Numbered from the stretch's first letter, positions 1 through 11,551 are shown. The stretch is 64,000 nucleotides of DNA from Dipteronia dyeriana (GCA_032871835.1 CM065303.1:60364597-60428596); one strand, 5' to 3'. Notes: generated from the sequence alone by a model not told the origin. Numbers and translations are program-made.

Positions 1-425
1 GTGGGTCAATCGTGGAAACACCTTTCACAATGGATTTTGAAGTAAAAACTGTGATCCCAATCGAGATATAGGTAATGTCACCCCGGGTCCAAATGTACGA
101 TTCTGAGTCGAATGCAGAGTCAATGATAGCCAGCCTTGAGGAACTCAAAAAAAGGTGTAATGTTGCACAGATAAGGGTTACGACCTACCAGCAGCGGGTG
201 GCCAGATACTACAACTGCAAAGTCCGAGAAAGGAGATTCCAGATTAACGACTTAGTTCCACGAAGGGTGATGCCAAACACAAAGGATCTAGCAGCTGGAA
301 ATGTCGGAGACAAATTGAAAGGTCTCTACCAAGTCGTAGAGATTGCTGGTCACGGAGCTTATCGTATTACGCATCCATGGGTCTTAATATCTTCCGACTA
401 TGGAACGCGCTGTATTTGAAATTGT
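1..425 (+). pseudogene. Ty3/gypsy integrase C-terminal fragment (copy E0)
   Basis: This is the tail of a gypsy pol polyprotein. The reading frame starts at the window edge with a stretch like ETPF...VIPIE, has an in-frame TAG near position 67, then runs from 75 to 419. It matches, residue for residue in many places, the integrase C-termini of the two other copies at 11210-11551 and 19440-19770, sharing the YQQRVA-YYN block, the F-DLV block and the GLY-V--I-GHGAY block. In the family this part follows the DDE integrase core and binds DNA. The protein ends abnormally after HPWV, so the extreme C-terminus has diverged. Because it lies upstream of E1 and lacks E1's gag, I treat it as a separate copy whose body is outside the window. 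Confidence 0.8.
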
Positions 426-607
426 ATTATCCCTAGCCGAAATGTCAGAAGACTGGGTATGACTCACTTTTTGTAGGTATAATCTGTGAGACCAGATAAG
501 TCTCTTTATGGGCGGAATGTCGTGGGACCATATCCCTTTTTTGTAACACCCGATGGTTATCAATAAAATACAAATTTTGTAAAGACTAGATTTATATATA
601 ACAATCC
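426..607. other. Degenerate sequence after E0 integrase
   Basis: Non-coding DNA directly after the E0 integrase, probably the start of that element's region between pol and the 3' LTR. No LTR edge or polypurine tract was recognised. Confidence 0.3.
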
Positions 608-790
608 GATTAAACATCCCCATAGTAAATTGAAGGATAAGGACATCATGAGGCACGATCTGATTAAACATCCCCATAGGAGAATGAAGGATGAGGATAT
701 CCTGATGAACGATCTGATTAAACATCCTCGTAGTAAAATAGAGAATGAGGTTGGCCCCAGAGGCACAATCTGATTAAACCTCTCCATTTA
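608..790. repeat. 54-bp tandem repeat, about 3.4 units
   Basis: The anchor GATTAAAC recurs at 608, 662, 716 and 772, giving periods of 54, 54 and 56 bp. Each unit carries a variant of GATTAAACATCCCCATAG followed by a GA-rich stretch. Because 54 is a multiple of three, the minus strand shows an apparent 18-residue repeating peptide; I regard this as a by-product of the period, not a protein. Confidence 0.75.
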
Positions 791-1684
791 AGTTCAGCAT
801 CGCAAGGGCGTAAGTCACAGAGACTCGCACAGCGGCAAGCAAGGGATTGATCCACAGGGAGATGGGATTCACCGACTGTCTCTAGTTCTGGCTATTATTA
901 CAACACATCGAGCAGACTCGTGTGTTGCGTGTGCGAAAAAGTGAATATTAATATAACTAAATAAATTACATAAATAATAATTACAATGATAGATGGAATG
1001 GAAATATGCATGAAATGTGGTTACACTAGGGAAACGACTCAACCGTGACAATCCTCTTAATTACGTGCTAGACTCGTCTAATCCCTCAAATGTGCAAGTA
1101 TATCATAGACTCGTATCCCTTTAATTAATCTCTAATCTCTCTCGATGTCTTAGAGATATCATCCATATATACCCGAAATCTCTCTCGAGCAATCCATAAC
1201 ATATACATGAATACATTAAGCATGTTTGAATACAAATCGAACTCTATACGCTACCCTAGTGGTTCTAGCACTTTCTTGTCAAACATAGTGAATGTTTATC
1301 TAAGCATTATCAAATACGGCTCCTCTCTGTTCATAGCATTCAACCGTAGATCAATTACAAAGTGATCAAGCAAGTAAAGACATTAAGCACTTAAAACATC
1401 CATATAACAACACAAGCACAAGAAAAATGTCGGAAGTCTTTACTTCTAGGTCAAAGATTTGGATTAGTAAAATCTCTAGGATGGCTAAACATGGGAAACA
1501 AGTTTACCTAACAACTACATGCAACAATGTGATTGTTATATCATTAAGAATATTCAATTTAGATTAAAGGTTCATCCTCTTGATTTGGGAACTTTCCCAC
1601 AATCAATTCACCACCCAATTCGATCAAGGATGGATAATCGTGTCTTAATACAAAGACCCGTTAAGCACAAGGACCTATGAAGGT
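791..1684. other. Unclassified repeat-like DNA between E0 and E1
   Basis: AT-rich sequence without a credible coding frame. It includes GGGATTGATCCACAGGGAG near 844, a phrase I associate with dispersed plant repeats, but I could not assign a family or find termini. It replaces the 5' LTR and leader that E1 should have, so it marks a deletion or rearrangement junction. Confidence 0.3.
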
Positions 1685-2571
1685 TAAGCCAAGCGGTATC
1701 AGAAATCGGAGGCGTGAATGATGAGATGATCAATGCAGCGTTTATCAATAATCTGTAGAATGACCAACTTTCCTTTGATCTGTGGAGAGCTGTCTAACCA
1801 AGTATGCAGATATGATGGACATAGTAGGCGGGTACGCGCTGGCTAAGGGGGAATAGATTGCGACGGGAGGATATTTCATGCATGATGGGCATACCAACGA
1901 GCCCAAAGCTAAAGAGAATGAATACAGGTCACATAACCAACAATAAGGCAAGCAGAAAGGAGGTAGCCGATAGGAGAAGGCTCGGGACGACCAAGGGGGT
2001 CATAAAAGTGTCGACCAATCAAAAGATAAGTTCCAGGGAAAGTATACCAACTATATCCTGCTAAAGAAGAAGCGAGATGAAGTCCTAGTAATTTTAAAAG
2101 AAAAGAACCTGTCTAAGGAGACTCCTAGACAACCGTAGTTTGCTGGGAGGGATACTACGAAATATTGTAGCTTTCACAAGAATAACGGACACGAGACTTC
2201 CAAATGTTACCAACTCAAATATCACAATAAGACCTTCATCCGAGAAGGACACTTGAAAGATATCGTCCTAAAAAAGAATGAGAAGGTGAACATCCAACAG
2301 GGGAGTAGATCAGAAAATCGAAATAGAAAGATGAGCCAGACGAATGCCGAAGAGGAAGGAGTAATAAACACCATCTTCGACAGACCATCAACTAGAAAGA
2401 TCAATAGGGAATGGGTGTAGAAAATCTAAGAAACAGTGGGAGTGAGGAAGCATCTCGACGTCAACTCTGTTAAACCCAACCAAAAGAGAATTAAAGAAAG
2501 GTGGGACTCAATAATATTCACAAAAGCCGAGCCACACGGAGTAGATGTCTGTCCCAACGACACCTTGGTCA
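1685..2571 (+). pseudogene. E1 gag remnant with zinc-knuckle region
   Basis: Broken frames read VSEIGGVNDEMINAAFINNL, then a TKYADMMDI-GGYALA block, a KYTNY-LLKKK-DEVL block, and a nucleocapsid-like YC-FHKNNGHETSKCYQL block near 2158-2215. Each block aligns with the E2 gag at 6920-7480. Gag packages the element RNA in virus-like particles. The knuckle follows the degenerate C-H-H-C form seen in Tat-type gags. Several in-frame stops are present. The frame ends at PNDTLV, exactly where the solo LTR begins, and resumes after it as ISARIG. Confidence 0.8.
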
Positions 2572-3994
2572 TGTTGGGGTTTATGCCCTAAAGATGTAAT
2601 TTGTAAATGGATTTATTAAATAAATAAAAGGAAAAGTTCAATTCATTCTTGTTATGTTGTTTATTTTATAACTTGTGCATATATTTAACATCCAAGATTG
2701 CAGGATGTAATCTCGAATTGTGTATATGAGTGTCATATATGGATGAATACAGTAAGAGACGTGCAATCTAAAGAGTCCATAGATAGCAAATAAAGCTGGG
2801 TACTTTATTTGTGGTTAATCTATAGATGCGGTCCATTCCGTAATGTATGATGATTCTATCATGAATCATTCATATGAGATATGGTAATGGAAGCACCTTG
2901 TATGATGTGATCATATAGAACTTGACCATGATCTATGTGAATCTCTCACTAAGATCCGTTTGCCGATGAGATTCATATATATCAATTAATGATGGCTATA
3001 TGTGGGTGATCTTAATCCTGAGTGTCTTATCGACTCCTTCAGGTTAGATCGTGGTCTTTGATATACCATGGGTAAGGTCTGATGCTGTTCCCGATCAATA
3101 TGCTCAGTATGTTGGGATTGCGGTTTGGCTTGTGACTGGGAAGGTTTGTACACAATCGTGGAATCCACTCTTTCTTGTGAGAAGTAGATGGTAGTCCCCT
3201 TAAGGGTTGATTTGGGGCTTGGATAATATGAGCGCTCTCTTAATTCCGTAATGAAATAGGATTTATTGTCCATTAGAGAATCAACGGTACTTAAAGGATA
3301 TATGTAATTAGAGGGGTATAACGGACATTATGACCTAGCTCTAATTATGAACTACTGTGGAGGATCACACCATATGTAATAGCTATATCGATAGACACCG
3401 AGTTGTATCGGTCTGTGTAAAAGCATCTGCAGTTGAGAGAGTGCAGTTGAGAGAGTGCAGCTTCGGGTTTTTAGTGGAATATCACCGGAATTAATAATCA
3501 AGGAATATTAATTAAAGAGTTTAATTAATGATTCCGATGATTATTAGAGCTCAAAATATTGTGGGTCTATTAGGTCCCCTTGTTAGCCCGATCGATTTAA
3601 GTAATAAGGGTCACGGTTAATTAATTGGATTGTCCAATTAATTGTGTTACAAAGGTGACACAAATATTCGGGAATTAATTGAATAATGAGATTATTTAAT
3701 TAATGAATGTTAATAGTTAAATTAATTAAATAATTAGATTATTTAATTAGATTAATAATTATGAATTGTTAATTAACTATTAATTGGAGGGTGTTAGTTG
3801 ATATATAGATTTAGGTGAAGATAAAATAATGAGATTATTTTATTTTACTAAATCATTTATCTAAGTACAATAGATTGCATTGGATGCAAATTGATGTGTG
3901 CACATATATAAGTGTTTGTATATGATACAAACAAATATATATATAAAAGAAAAAAACACGTAGTTAATTTTTTATCAAATGCGCATAAGTAGAA

Positions 3995-4032
<38 letters not shown>

Positions 4033-4574
4033 TTGTGATACAGGCGTGTTTTTATTTTATTTTTTTAAGATGAAAAAGTTGTTTTTGGTTTTTTTGTGGT
4101 GTACGTGTTACACGCGAAAAAAAATAAGTAATTTTTTTTTTTTTGCATGAGATGCTATTCATGTGTGCATGAAATCAATACAACAAATTAAGAAGAAAGA
4201 GTTTCTTCAAGTATTTCTCTACATCCTTCATTCAAGTTCCTGAGACCGTGACTCGTCCACACGCAGTTATAAGTCCCGGGAGATAGTAAGGAAGATCGAG
4301 TGGTTCAGACAGAAGCACATCGTAAAGTGAAGGAGCTTCCAAACGTTGGTAAGATTGGTTCAGACATGAGCATAACGTAAAGTGAAGGAGCCTCCAAACG
4401 TTGGTATGTTCTTCTGATTTTATTGATTACAATTTCCTGTGTATACATATTGTATGTATTAGTTCTGAAAAATAATTACGATCCAAAGTTCACTGGTCCC
4501 AGTTACAGATTATGATCTGTATAAAATTTTTAAAACATAGTTCTGTTGCGTAACCGGTGAACGGGGTTCCAACA
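2572..4574. mobile_element. Solo LTR, 2003 bp, inserted in E1
   Basis: The sequence begins TGTTGG and ends CCAACA, so it has the TG...CA ends and a 6-bp inverted terminal repeat typical of LTRs. It is flanked by the direct repeat GGTCA (2567-2571 and 4575-4579). Removing it together with one GGTCA restores E1's reading frame across the gag-protease boundary, as shown by E2's uninterrupted version at 7770-7800. It has no pol-like ORF and no internal second LTR, hence a solo LTR left by LTR-LTR recombination. It contains a TA microsatellite (3999-4028). The family is unknown; a long non-autonomous element is an alternative. Confidence 0.85.
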
Positions 4575-5249
4575 GGTCATAAGTGCCCGGATCGGCCATA
4601 GAGAGGTCCATCATGTATTGATTGACTATGGGAGTTCAGGGGACATTCTGAGTGTAGGAGTATATGATCAACAGAGGTTGGACAGAAAAGATCTGCAACC
4701 CTTCCATGCCCCACTCCGAGGATTTGGCAGAGTATAAGTCAGATCCCTAGGAATGGTAAAATTCTTGATAAAAGTATGAGAGACCCTCTTCTAGAAGACA
4801 ATGTTACTCGACTTTATGGTGGTGGACACGAAAAACTGGCCCACAACGCCTTGTTGGGCCGATCATTCCTAAACAAAACTAAAGCGGTCGTAGCTACCTA
4901 CACCTTGATGATGAAGTTCCCAGCAGAATGTGGGGTAGAAGTTGTCAATGAGTCACAAGAAATGGGAAGAAGGGCAAACCTCTCAGTTTACAAAGACAGA
5001 GAAGACAAGAGTCATTAGGTATGCATGCTTTTGTCACTCGACCATGTAGTGGAAGAATAAATGGCAGAAGTACCAGAGGGGTTCGAACTAGACCCAAAAG
5101 AGAAACCTAAGACTTGGAAGGATAAACCAACAATGGAAATAATCCTGGACAGTGATGAGCTGACCGAAGTGGTCAAGGTCGATGCATATCTGCAAGAGAA
5201 TGTCAAGGTGGACTTGACCAACCTGCTGAGGAAGTATAAGGATGTGTTT
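4575..5249 (+). pseudogene. E1 protease and start of RT
   Basis: After the solo LTR the frame continues ISARIGH and reaches a damaged retropepsin site, with DYGSS where E2 has DNGSS. It then gives an LLDFMVVDT block and LLGRSFLNKTKAV (4851-4890), all aligned with E2. The segment 5061-5249 is the acidic linker that leads into RT and stops at the KYKDVF block, where E2 inserts. Retropepsin releases the gag and pol proteins. Multiple stops and at least one frameshift make it non-functional. Confidence 0.8.
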
Positions 5250-6003
5250 TTTCGTATGTAAATTTTATCAGATATACAAGTCATTGACAAAGAGGATAAA
5301 ATTGCCAGGTGGACATCCGAATGAGCATTCAGAAAATATCCTACAAGACATCATCAAAGAAGAGAAAACAAGTATATGACAAAACCTACTCGGGATCAGA
5401 TAAAGGTACTCGGGGCTAGCTGGTGACATTTTCTACTCGAGATCAGATGACATCACTCGGGACCAGCTGATATCGTGTTCTACTCGGGACAAGCATGAAG
5501 AAAACTGAATAAAAAGCCCACCGCGTAGCTCACACGGATCAAGTCATTGAAATATACGAAGATATCCATATCAAAGAAGAATTCCAACAAGAACAGATTA
5601 TCAAGCAGAAAGGGTTCCTAATCAGGCAATAATTTTATCTCTCCAAAAAGACTACGCGCTTACAAGGAAATAAGTCCTAATTGGACTACATTACTAGAGT
5701 CCCATTCGATCTCAATACAAGTCTACAAAACAGGAAAAAAGACAAACTACTTCGAACAAGTACACAATCATAATTAAATACAAAGATCTTTTATTACTTG
5801 TACAAAGAAGATTAGGGTTCTATGAACATATAAATAGACCCATAATCTCGTCACACAATAGATACAACAATATAGAAAAATACAGAGAGAAGAAAGAGAG
5901 ATCGAGAGTTGAAAATATTTTATTCATAGTGGATTTTGGCTTGGTTGATCATTCAACCACCCGTGGATGTTTCTCCGATCATCGGAGTTTTACCACATAA
6001 AAC
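5250..6003 (+). repeat. E2 5' LTR, 3' end deleted
   Basis: It aligns with the 3' LTR from its first bases (TCGTATGTAAATTTTATCAG) to TTTTACCAC(A/G)TAAAAC at about 6003. Here the 3' LTR continues for about 87 bp that the 5' LTR lacks. The next sequence is already gag-like coding DNA, so the LTR tail, the primer-binding site, the leader and the gag start were removed together. By eye, roughly 15 mismatches fall in the first 230 aligned bases. The 3' LTR also has an extra ~21-bp local duplication of a CATCACTCGGG motif. Confidence 0.85.
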
Positions 6004-7640
6004 CAGTGGAGACCTGACACAACGCTTCCGAGAGGCGTTGCAACAATTGGTGGCAGACGCAGCAAAGGAATGAGTGGATCTTCTGGCTGCAGAAGAAGCA
6101 CAACCTCCTAATCTCCCACCTACGAGGCTTCGTTCTGTTGATGTAGTGCCAGAACTAAATACACCGGAAGCCGGAAGGAACTCTGCTCCAATCAATCAGG
6201 CTGGACGTGAAACACCTGAAGAGGAATGACCACGCCAGAAGCAGAACCAGATCAGACAGCCCGTGCTAGACACCACAAACATGATCGACACAGGGATCGG
6301 TCGTCATCAGAAGATAGCGATCCGTACCATCGCAAGCGTCATCATGGAATCATACATGAAACCCGGTATCAAAGTGAAGAGCCAGAAAGAGGAATGATAG
6401 TCACCCAGCGGTTCAACCATCAGGGAAGTCCTGTGGGAGACAGAGATGTCGTAATCCAGAGCCTAACTCGAGAAGTCAAGAAACATAGGTGTCAAATGAA
6501 CGCACAGATCAGACGTTATGGGTACAGCGATGTATCTGACGATGATTCTGACAGCCCATTCACTAGGGAAATCTTACGGACCTCATTCCCATAAAGGTTC
6601 AGGATACCGCACGTGGAGCAGTTCAAGAAAGATACAGACCCTAAAGAACACGTCAGACGCTATAAAAGTGCTATGGCCCAGTATGACCACAGCGATCCCT
6701 TGCTATGTCTCAATTTTCCATAAACTCTAGGAGACATGGGCTCAAGATGGTTCGGGAGATTGCCCCCAGCAAGCATCGAAAGTTTCAGTGAACTGAGCAA
6801 GAGTTTCTCAAGGTAATTTCTGAGCAATGTTCACAGGAAAAAATCAATGGCTTACCTTTTTCAAATAAAACAAGGGAAAGATGAGTCGCTGAAGAAATTC
6901 CTGGGGAGATTCGGTCAAACAGTATCAGAAATCGGCAGTGCAAACGATGAAGCGATAATTGCTGCATTCATCAACAACCTACAGAATGGACGGTTATCTT
7001 TTGACCTGAGAAGAGCCCGTATGACCAGATACGCAGATATGATGGATATGGCGGGAGGATATGCACTAACCGAAGAATAAGAGTTAGCCACTGGAGGATG
7101 CTACATGCATGGAGGAAAACCCAAAAAAGACGCTGAGTCTAAAGTGCAGAACCAAAAGAGAAAACAGAAAGGAAACAGCAAAGAAAAGTGTGAGGACGGG
7201 GAAAACGGGCGTAATACCGAACAGACCACGAAAAAATACCGAGGTAGATACACCAACTACACCCCTCTTCGAAAAAAGCAAGAGGAAATTCTGGCCATAT
7301 TGGAAGCAAAAAATCTAGTGCATGATCCACGATGACAGTCTCAGTTCACCCAGTGGGATACAACCAAATACTACAGATTCCATAAGAAAACCGGTAATGA
7401 GACATCCAAGTGTTACCAGCTCAGAGATTACATAGAAACCCTCATTCGGGAAGGACATCTATAGGATGTAATTTTGAAAAGGGATGAGAAATTAGAAACA
7501 AAGAAAGAGATCAGGGCCGATCACAGCTCTGGTGGAAATCAAAGGGTCAGTCCAGAGGCCAATGAAGTAATATATACAATCTTTGGAGGACCATCCACTG
7601 GGAGAAGTAACTGAGAGCGAACACAGAAAATCAAATAAGC
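6004..7640 (+). pseudogene. E2 gag remnant
   Basis: Coding begins at the deletion scar with a LTQRF-EALQQLVADAA stretch, broken by a stop, followed by a charged, His/Arg-rich N-terminal region (6226-6594). The capsid-like core is at 6847-7080 (KQGKDESLKKFLGRF, then FINNL and SFDLRRA). A basic region follows (7105-7335), then the knuckle YYRFHKKTGNETSKCYQL near 7362-7415. Here the first Cys and the second His of the knuckle have changed (Y and N) relative to E1. A CAG-type codon has become TAG near 7462. Gag assembles the particle and binds RNA; this copy cannot. Confidence 0.8.
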
Positions 7641-7674
7641 AGTAGAAGCAGTAGAAGCAGTACATAAATTTGAC

Positions 7675-8251
7675 GTGAACTCGGTGGAGCCAGACCCGAA
7701 AAGGGTAAAGGAAGGATGGGACTCAATAATATTCACAGAAGTAGACTCACATGGGGTTGATGTTCGACCAAATGACGCCTTAGTCATAAGTGCCCGGATT
7801 GGTCACCGGGAAGTTAGGAGAATCTTGATAGATAATGGAAGTTCGACAGACATTCTCAATGTAGTTGTCTATGATCAACTCAGGTTGGACTGAAAGGATC
7901 TGTAGCCTTTCCATACTCCACTCAGAGGATTCAGGGGAATTGAGGTCATGTCACTCTGGACGGTAAAGCAACCCTTAAAGATCGGAGTGGCACCTTGTCA
8001 GAGAACTGTATTGCTCGACTTTATGGTAGTAGACTTATACAATTGGTCATATAATGGGTTGTTGGGTCGGCCATTCTTAAATAAAACTAAGGCAGTAACA
8101 TCCACTTATGCCTTAATTATCAAGTTCCCGACCGAACAGGGGTCGGTGTAGTCAAGGGATCTCAAGAGATAGCCCGAAGAGCTAACCTGTCAGTATACAA
8201 AGACAAAAATGATGAACATGTTTGCACTATAACGCAGCCGAGTCAGAACAA
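7675..8251 (+). pseudogene. E2 aspartic protease
   Basis: The frame DALVISARIGHREVRRILIDNGSS carries the retropepsin active-site motif as DNGSS (7831-7845) in place of the common DTGSS; D-x-G-S-S variants are usual in Tat-like elements. The downstream LLDFMVV and LLGRPFLNKTKAV blocks match E1. Stops occur at about 7891 and 7903, and a frameshift near 8150 separates this from the linker that leads to RT. In life the protease would cleave the polyprotein inside the particle. Confidence 0.8.
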
Positions 8252-8258
8252 AGAGTCA

Positions 8259-9365
8259 TTGTCATTCGAATTCGATCCAAGGGAAGAGTCGAATGAATCC
8301 AAAACTGAACCTGTCGATGAATTTATCTTGAAAGAAGATGAACCAGATAAGAGGATCAAGATCGTGGCCAACCTGGAAGGAAAAGTCAAACAAAGCCTCA
8401 CTGATCTGCTCAAAGAATACAGGGATGTGTCCGCTTGGAGTCATAAAGACATGATCGGGATAGATGCCCGAATAATATCTCACCATCTCACAGTAGACCC
8501 GAATACAAAACCGGTGATACAAAATAGAAGATCATTCAATCTCGAGAGAAGTCAGATAATCAAACAGGAAGTGGAGAAGCTACTCGTTATAGGGTCGATT
8601 AGATAGGTCAACTACCCTTAATGGGTAGCTAATGTAGTCCTCGTCCAAAAGAAAAATGGACAATGGAGAATGTGTGTAGATTTCACATATTTGAACAAGA
8701 CATGCCCAAAAGATAGTTTTCCACTTCCGATGATAGATCAGCTGGTGGACGCAACATCAGGCCATGAATTGCTCAGTTTCATGGACGCCTACTCGGGATA
8801 TAACCAAATCCGGATGAACAAGGCTGACGAAGAAAATAAAGCATTTACAACTGATCAGGGATTATACTATTACACAGTGATGCCCTTCAGATTAAAAAAT
8901 GCAAGGGCAACCTATCAAAGCCTGGTCAACAGAATCTTTGCACGATAAATAGGAAGAAACATGGAAGTGTACATTGATGACATGCTAACCAAGAGCCTCT
9001 CGGCAGACAAGCATACCTCAAACCTGCGAGAGACATTTGATATTTTGAGAAGACACCAAATGAAGCTAAATCTGAACAAGTGTTTATTCGGAGTTCCTCC
9101 AGGAAGATTCCAGGGTTTTCAAGTTCACCAAAGGGGAATCAAAGTCAATCCAGAAAAGATCCAATCCCTACAGAGAATGACCTCACCAAGGACATTAAAA
9201 GAAGTACAACGCCTAACAGGATGCTTAGCTTTCTTGGGTAGATTCATCTCAAAGGCCATGGACAGATGTGCACCCTTTTTCAAAGTAATTAAAAAAGGAA
9301 AAGGACTCGAATGGAATGAAGAGTGCGAGCAGGCTTTTTTAAAAATCAAGGAATACCTAGGGTAG
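8259..9365 (+). pseudogene. E2 reverse transcriptase
   Basis: RT frames run 8259-8606, 8670-8948 and 8961-9365. Recognisable blocks are DVSAWSHKDMIGID, NRRSFNLERS, WRMCVDFTYLNKTCPKDSFPLP, SFMDAYSGYNQI, MPFRLKNA, and the catalytic YIDD (8970-8981) within EVYIDDML. The thumb/connection reads CLFGVPPGRFQGFQVHQRGI and LTGCLAFLGRFIS. Stops replace residues near 8606 and 8946 (CAA to TAA by comparison with family sequence) and end the domain at 9363. RT copies element RNA into DNA. Catalytic residues survive but the frame does not. Confidence 0.9.
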
Positions 9366-9805
9366 GCTCCCATCCTTGCAAAACCACATATGGGAGAGAC
9401 ACTCCATTTGTACTTATCAATTACAAAACTAGCAGCAAGCTCAGTCCTAGTTAGAACAGAAGATGGAGTACAGAAGCCAGTGTACTATACCAGCAAGACA
9501 CTTTTACCAGCCGAGACCAGGTATTCACAGGCAGAAAAGATGGTCCTCGCAATGGTTTCAGCTGCAAGGAAGCTAAGGCCATACTTTCAGGCTCATACAA
9601 TCCAGGTTCTCACCGACTGCCCATTGAAACAAATTTTACAAAAGCTAGAGATTTCAGGAAGACTAACCAAATGGGCAATCGAGCTAAGTGAATTCGATAT
9701 CCAATACGTCCCCATAACATCTCTCAAAGGGCAAGCAGTGGCAGATTTTATAACAGAGTTCACAGAGCCAAACCTGGAAGCAAAAAAAAATGTTAGGGAA
9801 AAATT
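9366..9805 (+). pseudogene. E2 RNase H (first, gypsy-type)
   Basis: The frame 9390-9815 shows LHLYLSIT--ASSVLVR, VYYTSKTLLPAETRYS-AEKMVLA, and VLTDCPLKQILQK, the order of the RNase H domain fused to Ty3/gypsy RT. It is followed by the tether GRLTKWAIELSEFDIQYVP and ADFI-EFT. The usual first catalytic Asp/Glu region is weakly kept. It degrades the RNA strand of RNA-DNA hybrids during reverse transcription. Confidence 0.85.
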
Positions 9806-10473
9806 TCCCATATAAATTGTATGTTGATGGCTCTTCAAACACTCATGGCAGCGGGGCAGGGATAGTAGTATGCATTTCAGAAGGAGATGATGTCGAATGT
9901 GCCATGAGGTTTGACTTTAAAGCAACCAACAATCAAGCTGAGTATGAGGCGCTACTAGTTAGACTCAGAGTCTGCATAGCTCTCGAGGCAGACGAAGTCG
10001 AGATATTCAGCGATTCACAGGTAGTTGTCAACCAAGTCCTGGACGAGTACCAAGCCAAGGATGAAGGCATGATAGCCTACCGTGACATTGTAAAACAGCT
10101 CCTCCAGAAATTCAAAGAATATAGGATTGCCCAGATCCCCAGGGAGGAGAATGAAAAGGAAGACGCTTTGTCCAAACTAGCGTCAGCAATAACCACAATC
10201 AGGCCAAAGACTATCCCGGTTGCACATCTCCTCAAACCAAGCACAGTTGAACCGAAAAGCTTAGAAATTTCAAAGAACACCGCCAGATGGCTGGATGACT
10301 CAGCGGAAAAGGTTTCTGAAAGAATGTGTGCTCCTGAAAGATCCCTTATAAGCAAAACGTATCAGGTATCGATCAGCAAGGTACACATTGGTTGGAGGAG
10401 AACTATACAGAAGGAGTATTCCCAAACACTCCAAAGATGTGTGTCAGATGAGGATGTATATCGGATATTATAG
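9806..10473 (+). pseudogene. E2 second (archaeal-type) RNase H and linker
   Basis: After the first RNase H and before integrase lies a second RNase H fold: LYVDGSSNTHGSGAG (first Asp), NNQAEYEALL (Glu), VEIFSDSQVVVNQV (Asp) and REENEKEDALSKLAS (last Asp), giving a complete D-E-D-D set. It is followed by the proline-containing linker toward the integrase zinc finger. An additional RNase H at this position is a documented hallmark of Tat-lineage gypsy elements; its exact use is not established from sequence. The frame is open for about 220 codons, the best-preserved part of E2. Confidence 0.88.
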
Positions 10474-11551
10474 AAAATCCATAGAGGAGTTTATAGAAAC
10501 CACACTGAGGGTAAAGTTTAGCACACGAGGTACTCATGCAAGGTTATTATTGGCCTACTATGTTCTCAGATGCACAGCGATGTTCGGTGAGTTGCAATAC
10601 TTGCCAAAGGATTGCTAATGATATCCGACAACCCCCTGAACAACTCAGAAACCCACATCCCCATGGTCATTTGCCATGTGGGGTTTGGATTTAATCGACC
10701 CAATGCCAGCTGAGACAGGGGGTGGAGCGAAGTATGCCATAGTAGTTGTTGACTATTTCACGAAGTGGGCAGAAGCTGAAGCGTTGGTGCATATCACAGA
10801 AGCAAACACCACAAATTTCATGAAAAAGAATATACTTTATAGGTTTGGAATCCCAAACACTATAATCATTGACAACGACACCCAGTTCGATAACCTAAAA
10901 TTCAAACAGTTGTGCAAAGAGTACCGGATTATCAATTACTATGCCACACCTGCCCACCCTTAAACAAATGGGCAGGTTGAAGCAGTAAACAAAATCATCA
11001 AGCACAGGATCAAAGCAAAGCTATATGCCAAGAAAGGAAGCTGGGTTGAAAAGCTTCCCGAAGTATTATGGCCATATCGGACAACAGCAAGAACGTCAAC
11101 AGGAGAGACTCCATTCACTTTAGCGTTTGGAACAGAAGTTGTTATCCCTATATAAACGTCATAGGCATCACCCTGGGTCAGACTATATGATCAAGAACAT
11201 AATGTTGATATGCTATTACAAAGTCTAGATGAGCTAGAAGAGAAAATAGAGAAGTCCCGAATACGAAATATGGCATATCAGCAAAGAGTAGCCCACTACT
11301 ACAACTCTCATGTTCGGGTCAGAAAATTCCAACTAAGAGACTTGGTACTCAATAAGGTGTCATTGAATACAAAAAATAAAGTTGCAGGTTCCCTGGCTGA
11401 TAAATGGTTAGGCCTTTACAAAGTCGAAGGAATAACTGGTCATGGAGCATATTGGATTGCACGATCCAATGGAGGGGTTTTACCCCGACCATGCAAAGCC
11501 CAATATCTGGAGATTTTCTATCCTTATATTATTTTTTATTCTTTTTTCTAG
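10474..11551 (+). pseudogene. E2 integrase
   Basis: A degraded HHCC region lies at 10520-10620, with a G-H--LL--Y segment and a final C-K-C like part. The DDE core starts at WGLDLIDPMP (10679) with the first Asp. The second Asp is in IIIDNDTQF (about 10864), and the Glu is in TNGQVEAVNK (about 10960-10990), just after a CAA-to-TAA stop. The C-terminal domain runs 11210-11551, ending in the GHGAYWI and RPC-A-YL blocks. Integrase inserts the DNA copy into the chromosome. Stops near 10473, 10618, 10961 and 11153 disable it. Confidence 0.88.

Noticed and set aside
384..725. Minus-strand ORF of 113 codons with a repeating 18-residue pattern
   Set aside because: Produced by the 54-bp tandem repeat; no domain, no start context and it overlaps the E0 integrase end.
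2986..3273. 95-codon minus-strand ORF inside the solo LTR
   Set aside because: No recognisable motif, isolated, and inside a non-coding LTR with clear boundaries.
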